Positions 6,061 through 9,730 of a stretch of 9,730 bases of DNA are shown here, one piece after another. Each line of letters begins with the position of its first letter. Within the stretch, counting starts at the first letter, position 1. A program made the translations under genes and the position numbers. Source of the stretch: Alphaproteobacteria bacterium (GTDB lineage Bacteria > Pseudomonadota > Alphaproteobacteria > UBA3830); contig BNWK01000045.1 of the NCBI GenBank assembly GCA_025998775.1, forward strand, positions 1 to 9,730. The letters are read 5' to 3'. The notes beneath the pieces were generated by a model that was not told the origin of the DNA, searched no databases, and was given only the letters and a program-made list of their open reading frames with translations.

Positions 6061-6778
6061 ATAAATATTGCCCCCCATTTATGCTTAGCGTAGTTCCAGT
6101 CACATAGGAAGCCTCTTCACCAGATAAGTATAACACAGCATTAGCTATTTCGTCAACTTTTCCGAACCTCCCAACTGGAATTCCGTCTATGATTTTTTCT
6201 TTGATGTCGTCACGAATGGCGTCAGTCATATCCGTAGAAATATATCCTGGCGCAATGGCGTTGACGGTAATTCCTTTCGATGCGGATTCTAGCGCTAAGG
6301 ACTTCGTAAATCCAAGAATGCCAGCTTTAGCAGCCGAGTAATTCGTTTGGCCTACTTGACCTTTCAGGCCGTTCACGGAGCTCAGGTTTATGATGCGTCC
6401 AAATCTCTTCTCACGCATTGCCGGAATGACCACTCTACACATATTGAACACAGACGTTAGATTGGTGGCTATAACGCGATGCCAATCAATGGGATCCATC
6501 TTGTGAAGCATTCCATCTTTGGTAATACCTGCGTTGTTAACGAGCACATCGACATCGCCTCCAAGGGTATTGCAGATTTCTTCTACTCCTTTTATACAAG
6601 AATCGTAGTCGGATACATCCCAGGAAAAAATTGGAATACCAGTTTCTTCGTGAAATTTTTTCGCTGTATCGATATCTTTATTATAGTTGGCAGCCACAAA
6701 ATATCCGGATTCACTTAATGCCCTGGATATTCCGCCACCTATGCCTCTGGTTCCACCAGTAACGAGAGCTATTTTCAC
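6059..6778 (-). CDS. Acetoacetyl-CoA reductase-like short-chain dehydrogenase (PhaB/FabG type)
   Basis: An NADPH-dependent 3-oxoacyl thioester reductase of the SDR superfamily, 239 residues. It has the cofactor motif TGGTRGIG (7-14), NNAG (81-84), and the catalytic Ser134, Tyr147 and Lys151 (YSAAK). The stretch NLSSVNGLKGQVGQTNYS is characteristic of PhaB, the polyhydroxybutyrate-pathway reductase, more than of general FabG. It ends with the usual NGG motif near the C-terminus. The start is a GTG at 6778 giving MKIALVTGG, with GGAG six bases upstream. In-frame ATGs further upstream would add 4-11 residues before the beta-strand but lack a spaced ribosome site. It is the first gene of a tight pair with mlaD. 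No phaA or phaC is in the window, so the enzyme may serve polyhydroxybutyrate synthesis or fatty-acid synthesis. Family is certain; substrate is inferred. Confidence 0.92.
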   Translation of the reverse strand: MKIALVTGGTRGIGGGISRALSESGYFVAANYNKDIDTAKKFHEETGIPIFSWDVSDYDSCIKGVEEICNTLGGDVDVLVNNAGITKDGMLHKMDPIDWHRVIATNLTSVFNMCRVVIPAMREKRFGRIINLSSVNGLKGQVGQTNYSAAKAGILGFTKSLALESASKGITVNAIAPGYISTDMTDAIRDDIKEKIIDGIPVGRFGKVDEIANAVLYLSGEEASYVTGTTLSINGGQYL

Positions 6779-6784
6779 TACACA

Positions 6785-6788
6785 CTCC
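6785..6788 (-). promoter_or_regulatory. Ribosome binding site that decides the reductase GTG start
   Basis: GGAG on the minus strand is six bases before the GTG at 6778-6776. The overlapping ATG at 6790 contains this same GGAG within its first codons and has no ribosome site of its own. Confidence 0.65.
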
Positions 6789-6867
6789 ATAAAATCAAAA
6801 AAAAAATACACATAATCATCTATTGGTGTTAATATTATCAGCTAGCAAATTGGTTCGCCATAAAAAT

Positions 6868-7863
6868 ATGATTTATGAAAAGACATTATCTATTTTGGGA
6901 CATGAGAAAACGGAGGCGACTCTGGCGCGCGCTATTATTTCCGGAAAGATATTTCCCACCTGGATCTTTCAAGGACCGTTCGGTGTAGGAAAGTCTACTG
7001 TAGCTCAACGATTCGCCAAATGTCTTCTGTCTGGAACAACTCCTTCTAAATTGTCTCTGGACATTCCGCCAGATAATCCAGTACATAAGCTAGTTGCCCT
7101 TCGCACTCATCCGGATTTTTTTGTACTTGAGCAGAAAGAAGAGTCGGTCTCCATTGATGAAACTCGAGATCTGTTGCTTAAAATTCACAAGGCACCATCG
7201 CTTTCAAAATGGAAGGTAGTTTTGCTGGAAAACGCCGCTAATTTAAATAAGAACATCTACAATTCACTGCTAAAAATTCTTGAAGAACCTCCAAAAAGTA
7301 CCGTAATTATAATGATTTGCGATAGTGTCGGATATATTCCCAAGACACTGCTATCAAGAGCGTCAAAGCTACGCTTTAATGTAATTGATACGAATCTTGT
7401 GGAAAAAGCTCTCAAAGATCGAGACATAGAAAACGCGAAAAGAATCGCTGAATTATCCGGAGGATCCATAGGAGCGGCAATTTACATACACAATAATAAT
7501 GGCATCGATATATTTGATAATTTACTGAATGCTTTCGACAGCAGTTCTGGAAATGACAATTATAAAAAACATCTGAAGTATCTATTCGATAATAAGCTAT
7601 GCGATAACTTTTTCATCATCAAAAAATGTATGGCGCATATTTTAAAAATCTATGTTGATATAATCTGCGATAGCGTCGGTAACGAAAACTCCAATGAAGT
7701 AAGGATACTGAAAAATTTCCGCAACAGAAATATGTTTTCTGGAACAGATACCGAGGTAAAAAAAGTTATGGAAGCTATTGCCATGCTGAGCGGCGGGGAA
7801 CGCCTAATGCTGGATAAAAATTCTCTGTTAGTATATGTATTTGAAAAATTTTTCTCGTGTTAG
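6868..7863 (+). CDS. holB: DNA polymerase III subunit delta' (HolB)
   Basis: Delta' is the stator of the clamp loader that opens the beta clamp onto primed DNA. The 331-residue product opens with LGHEKTEATLARAI (10-23), then the P-loop GPFGVGKS (36-43). The strongly conserved NSLLKILEEPP (132-142) follows. The SRC motif (arginine-finger region) is at 163-165 but reads SRA, losing the cysteine. The four zinc-binding cysteines of E. coli delta' are absent. The C-terminal third is divergent and ends FFSC. The start chosen is the ATG giving MIYEKTLSILGHE, which fits the family N-terminus, although no Shine-Dalgarno is visible. A TTG at 6823 would add 15 untypical residues. The gene is divergent from the reductase (89 bp between starts) and lies 12 bp before recR, probably as an operon. 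A DnaX-like protein is unlikely, because the length and the lack of a tau-type extension fit HolB. Confidence 0.92.
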   Translation: MIYEKTLSILGHEKTEATLARAIISGKIFPTWIFQGPFGVGKSTVAQRFAKCLLSGTTPSKLSLDIPPDNPVHKLVALRTHPDFFVLEQKEESVSIDETRDLLLKIHKAPSLSKWKVVLLENAANLNKNIYNSLLKILEEPPKSTVIIMICDSVGYIPKTLLSRASKLRFNVIDTNLVEKALKDRDIENAKRIAELSGGSIGAAIYIHNNNGIDIFDNLLNAFDSSSGNDNYKKHLKYLFDNKLCDNFFIIKKCMAHILKIYVDIICDSVGNENSNEVRILKNFRNRNMFSGTDTEVKKVMEAIAMLSGGERLMLDKNSLLVYVFEKFFSC

Positions 7864-7875
7864 CGGTGAAGACAA

Positions 7876-8463
7876 ATGGGACCAGATATCGAAACACTCA
7901 TACAAAAGATCTCAAGATTGCCAGGACTGGGGCCAAGATCCGCTCGAAGAATCGTGATACACATGATAAAAAACAGAGATATTAGTCTGGAACCGCTGTT
8001 GACTAGCATTTCCAGAGTCTTCAAGAACGTGAAGGTATGTCCCATTTGTGCTAACATCGACACCTTCGACGATATCTGCTCTATCTGTTCCGACAGAACT
8101 AGACGCAACGACATTATATGCGTTGTGGAGAGCGTGGCGGATTTGTGGGCCATCGAAAGAACGTCCTGCTTCAGAGGAATGTATCACGTTTTGGGAGGAC
8201 TGCTTTCATCCATTGAGGGAAGAGGTCCAGAAGTTCTCATGCTGGACAAACTAACGCAAAGATGCAATATAAATGGTGTAATAGAAATCGTGATTGCTCT
8301 TAGCGCAACCGTAGAAGGCCAAACCACAGATCACTACATCAAAAACTTCTTTGGCAACAGAGATATAAAGACGACGTCATTAGCTCACGGCATACCAATG
8401 GGCGGCGAGCTGGACTACCTCGATGACGGAACTCTCTTCGCCGCCTTTTCTGCTCGGGGGTAA
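7876..8463 (+). CDS. recR: Recombination mediator protein RecR
   Basis: RecR acts with RecO (and RecF) to load RecA on single-stranded gaps during recombinational repair. The 195-residue product shows the standard order: a helix-hairpin-helix at about 8-28 (LPGLGPRSARRI), a four-cysteine zinc finger (C55, C58, C68, C71), a Toprim domain from about 79 with the acidic start VVES, and the C-terminal motif GIPMGGELDYLDDGTLFAAF (172-191). Length matches the family (about 200). The ATG is 12 bases past the holB stop with a weak GGTGA upstream, so it is probably translated from the holB message. In many proteobacteria recR follows dnaX and ybaB; pairing with another clamp-loader gene is different but functionally similar. 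Two hairpins begin right after the stop. Confidence 0.97.
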   Translation: MGPDIETLIQKISRLPGLGPRSARRIVIHMIKNRDISLEPLLTSISRVFKNVKVCPICANIDTFDDICSICSDRTRRNDIICVVESVADLWAIERTSCFRGMYHVLGGLLSSIEGRGPEVLMLDKLTQRCNINGVIEIVIALSATVEGQTTDHYIKNFFGNRDIKTTSLAHGIPMGGELDYLDDGTLFAAFSARG

Positions 8464-8476
8464 GTCCTTGCAGGAC
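8464..8476. repeat. Hairpin 1 of a tandem pair after recR
   Basis: GTCCTTGCAGGAC forms a five-base-pair stem with a TGC loop. It begins right after the recR stop codon. A short T-run follows at 8482-8485, so with hairpin 2 it could end the holB-recR message, although a five-pair stem is weak. Its twin starts 30 bases later. Confidence 0.55.
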
Positions 8477-8493
8477 TGGCATTTTCTGCTTCG

Positions 8494-8506
8494 GTGCTTG
8501 CAGCAC
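8494..8506. repeat. Hairpin 2 of a tandem pair after recR
   Basis: GTGCTTGCAGCAC has the same stem-loop plan as the hairpin 30 bases earlier. The third stem pair is changed from C-G to G-C, so both sides changed while pairing was kept. It is followed by GGGCGTTTACT. The compensatory change suggests selection on RNA structure. Confidence 0.55.
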
Positions 8507-8524
8507 GGGCGTTTACTATTTTGC

Positions 8525-8617
8525 TATAGTGGATTCGTTTTGTAAACGTAGCTCGTCGTAGCGATAATTGCAGTCACCGTTCAATATATCCGGACTTTCA
8601 AAATCGAATCCGCTATA
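8525..8617. mobile_element. Probable miniature inverted-repeat element (93 bp)
   Basis: The left end TATAGTGGATTCGTTTTG (8525-8542) and the inverted right end CAAAATCGAATCCGCTATA (8599-8617) agree at 17 positions with one mismatch and one gap. Both ends finish in TA, the target site of IS630/Tc1-type transposition, and an IS630 transposase lies under 1 kb away. The element is non-autonomous. Read on the minus strand, 8516-8692 is an open frame running through it without an ATG, which I treat as chance. Confidence 0.68.
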
Positions 8618-8800
8618 ACAAGTTGCATAACCTCCTTCTGTTTTCACAGTTTCAACTGCAGCTTCTTTGCGCTTTGTTAAAATATCGTAAATCTATAGAT
8701 AAATAACGGCATAAAATCTTAAAAACATTTATTTATTATTTGTTGTATTATTATTTTTAATACAATACACTGTCTTTGTAGTAGACGAATGGAGGTAAAA
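8618..8800. other. Non-coding leader region upstream of the exported-protein gene
   Basis: Between the 93-bp element and the exported-protein gene lies a stretch with no credible gene. It opens with GTTGCATAACCT (8622-8633), a 12-base match to the inside of the 161-bp element's end (5176-5187), as if such an end were cut short by the neighbouring insertion. From about 8690 the DNA becomes very AT-rich. A possible promoter there is TTGTTG (8740-8745) and TACAAT (8761-8766), but the 15-bp spacing is short. Confidence 0.45.
8791..8795 (+). promoter_or_regulatory. Strong ribosome binding site of the exported-protein gene
   Basis: GGAGG lies five bases before the ATG at 8801. It overlaps a possible in-frame ATG at 8789, which it argues against. 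It is the best Shine-Dalgarno match in the window. Confidence 0.8.
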
Positions 8801-9394
8801 ATGAAACTACGCAATTTAGTAGCTATTGGATTATTGTTAAGCGCTTTACAGGATGTAAATGGAATGAATATGTCTCCATTACAGCCTGAAAAGTCGACTT
8901 CTGGTTCGTCAATGAAGGCTATAAAATTCCCTGAGCCATGTTATGTACATTGCAATTGGGATTGGAGTGATGATCGAGACACGCTAGGTTGGACCAAGAA
9001 ACATGGTGAATGTTTTGTTGTTTTTAGTGATAAATACCCTAGAGAAGAGTGGGCCACACAAGCAAAAGCAAAGATTTTAGAGGCTCTGCGTAATGCGAAG
9101 AATACCTCAGACGTACGATACAAGAGCTCCGAAGACGATAAGGCCGGCAACATAAACGTCGCCGAATTTTTTATTGAAGACATGTTGAGATATGGTCGGA
9201 AAATTGGAGGGCGTATGCTAACATTGAGTGCTAACTCTTGCTTTGCTCCTAATCCATTTTATATTGGACTTGACTACGAGTTTTTTGATCTTTCATTAAG
9301 AAGAGCCAAAATACTCATTAGAGACGAGGCGTTTCTTGATGAGGTAGATGCCGAAATCGCAAAAATTGAGCAAAAAACACTGAGCGATTCCTGA
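8801..9394 (+). CDS. Unrecognised exported protein, 197 residues
   Basis: I do not recognise this protein. The N-terminus MKLRNLVAIGLLLSALQDVNG is a typical signal peptide (positive start, hydrophobic core at 6-16), with likely cleavage near residue 21. No lipobox cysteine is present, so it should be soluble in the periplasm or released. The mature part has four cysteines (47, 51, 71, 147) that could form two disulfides, an aromatic cluster CNWDWSDD (51-58), a hydrophilic middle (96-118) and a charged helical C-terminus rich in Glu and Lys. The ATG at 8801 is preferred over the one at 8789 because of the ribosome site. The gene stands alone: inverted-repeat elements lie upstream and an IS630 transposase 97 bp downstream, so it may be horizontally acquired or a lineage-specific factor. 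No function can be assigned from sequence alone. Confidence 0.75.
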   Translation: MKLRNLVAIGLLLSALQDVNGMNMSPLQPEKSTSGSSMKAIKFPEPCYVHCNWDWSDDRDTLGWTKKHGECFVVFSDKYPREEWATQAKAKILEALRNAKNTSDVRYKSSEDDKAGNINVAEFFIEDMLRYGRKIGGRMLTLSANSCFAPNPFYIGLDYEFFDLSLRRAKILIRDEAFLDEVDAEIAKIEQKTLSDS

Positions 9395-9409
9395 ATTAAG
9401 TAAAATTTT

Positions 9410-9424
9410 CGAGGATTTTTTAGG
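9410..9424 (-). repeat. 15-base word shared with the 161-bp element
   Basis: CGAGGATTTTTTAGG here is exactly the reverse complement of CCTAAAAAATCCTCG inside the element at 5288-5302. The flanks differ, apart from loose resemblance on the loop side. It lies 16 bases after the stop of the exported-protein gene. It is probably a piece of a dispersed repeat family. Confidence 0.5.
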
Positions 9425-9467
9425 CGATTCGCTATATACATCTCGTGAATAATTGCTTGGAAATTGC

Positions 9468-9489
9468 CTAAAGATATGCTAAAGATATG
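9468..9489 (+). repeat. Tandem duplication of an 11-base word before the transposase
   Basis: CTAAAGATATG occurs twice back to back (9468-9478 and 9479-9489), ending just before the transposase ATG at 9492. It may be a replication-slip duplication in the transposase leader. No ribosome site is visible in it. Confidence 0.6.
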
Positions 9490-9491
9490 TT

Positions 9492-9730
9492 ATGAAGAAT
9501 TTTTTAACGCAAGAAGAAGAGTCAGAGCTGAAGCAGAGGCACCGAACCGAAAAGGATCGGCGCACTGCTGATCGCATAAAAGCAGTATTGATGTCGAATA
9601 CATGCTGGAGTTACAGAGAGATATCAAAAGTCCTGTTGTTAGATGAGGAGACAGTCAGCAAACATGTTGATGAATATCGATCAGATAAAAAGCTGTCGAT
9701 TGTTGTTGGAGGCTCTGAAAGCAAGCTTTC
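9492..9730 (+). CDS. IS630-family transposase, N-terminal part (partial)
   Basis: The frame opens MKNFLTQEEESELK and runs off the right edge after 79 codons. It has the IS630 N-terminal pattern: a charged helix with HRTEKDRRTADRIKAVL, then a helix-turn-helix WSYREISKVLLLDEETVSKH (residues 39-58), then GGSESKLS, where the linker to the DDE catalytic domain begins. The DDE domain is outside the window. IS630/Tc1 enzymes insert at TA and duplicate it. A TA-bounded inverted-repeat element lies at 8525-8617, and this transposase or a relative could mobilise it. No clear terminal repeat of this IS was found between 9395 and 9491. A weak candidate, CGCTATA at 9430-9436, resembles the end of the 93-bp element. 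Whether the copy is intact cannot be judged. Confidence 0.9.
   Translation, partial: MKNFLTQEEESELKQRHRTEKDRRTADRIKAVLMSNTCWSYREISKVLLLDEETVSKHVDEYRSDKKLSIVVGGSESKL

Noticed and set aside
6049..6078. Upstream ATG for mlaD at 6078
   Set aside because: It overlaps the end of the reductase gene and lacks a ribosome site, unlike the ATG at 6048.
8516..8692. Minus-strand open frame reading GGYATCYSGFDFESP and ending in two stops
   Set aside because: It has no ATG and runs straight through the 93-bp inverted-repeat element. Some 58 open codons can occur by chance, so a gene remnant is possible but not supported.
1..9730. CRISPR array or rRNA/tRNA genes
   Set aside because: No regularly spaced direct repeats and no recognisable rRNA or tRNA signatures were seen on either strand.

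Overview
The window looks like part of an alphaproteobacterial chromosome, fairly AT-rich and scattered with mobile-element debris. The protein families (LpxC, MlaD, RsmI, an LpoA-like lipoprotein, a PhaB-like reductase) indicate a Gram-negative cell with an LPS outer membrane. The density of short inverted-repeat elements and an IS630 transposase recalls intracellular alphaproteobacteria such as the Holosporales or Rickettsiales. That placement is inferred from protein style, not from a search.

Layout, left to right. Bases 1-109 hold the end of an unrecognised plus-strand gene. dnaJ and rsmI follow on the minus strand, separated by about 145 bp that carries one end of a repeat element. rsmI and an LpoA-like lipoprotein gene are divergent, and their 5' ends overlap by 13 bp. 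A minus-strand run of envelope and lipid genes occupies 6778-3433 and is read phaB/fabG-like reductase, mlaD, lpxC, pgsA. It is broken by a 394-bp gap containing a probable 161-bp miniature inverted-repeat element and a long stem, and by a 287-bp gap with no convincing gene. Divergent from the reductase, holB (DNA polymerase III delta') and recR form a plus-strand pair. The stretch 8464-8800 is non-coding and repeat-rich: two tandem hairpins, a 93-bp miniature inverted-repeat element and a piece of a second repeat family. An unrecognised gene for an exported protein of 197 residues follows, then the start of an IS630-family transposase that runs off the window.

Functionally, the left and middle parts are housekeeping: protein folding, rRNA methylation, peptidoglycan synthase activation, phospholipid, lipid A and lipid trafficking, and replication and repair. 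The right end is accessory. Several genes start with GTG or TTG (rsmI, lpxC, the reductase), each chosen because a Shine-Dalgarno sequence sits at the right distance. No wholly new multi-gene system is evident. The most unusual material is the family of short inverted repeats placed at gene edges, the tandem hairpins after recR, and the orphan exported protein among mobile elements.
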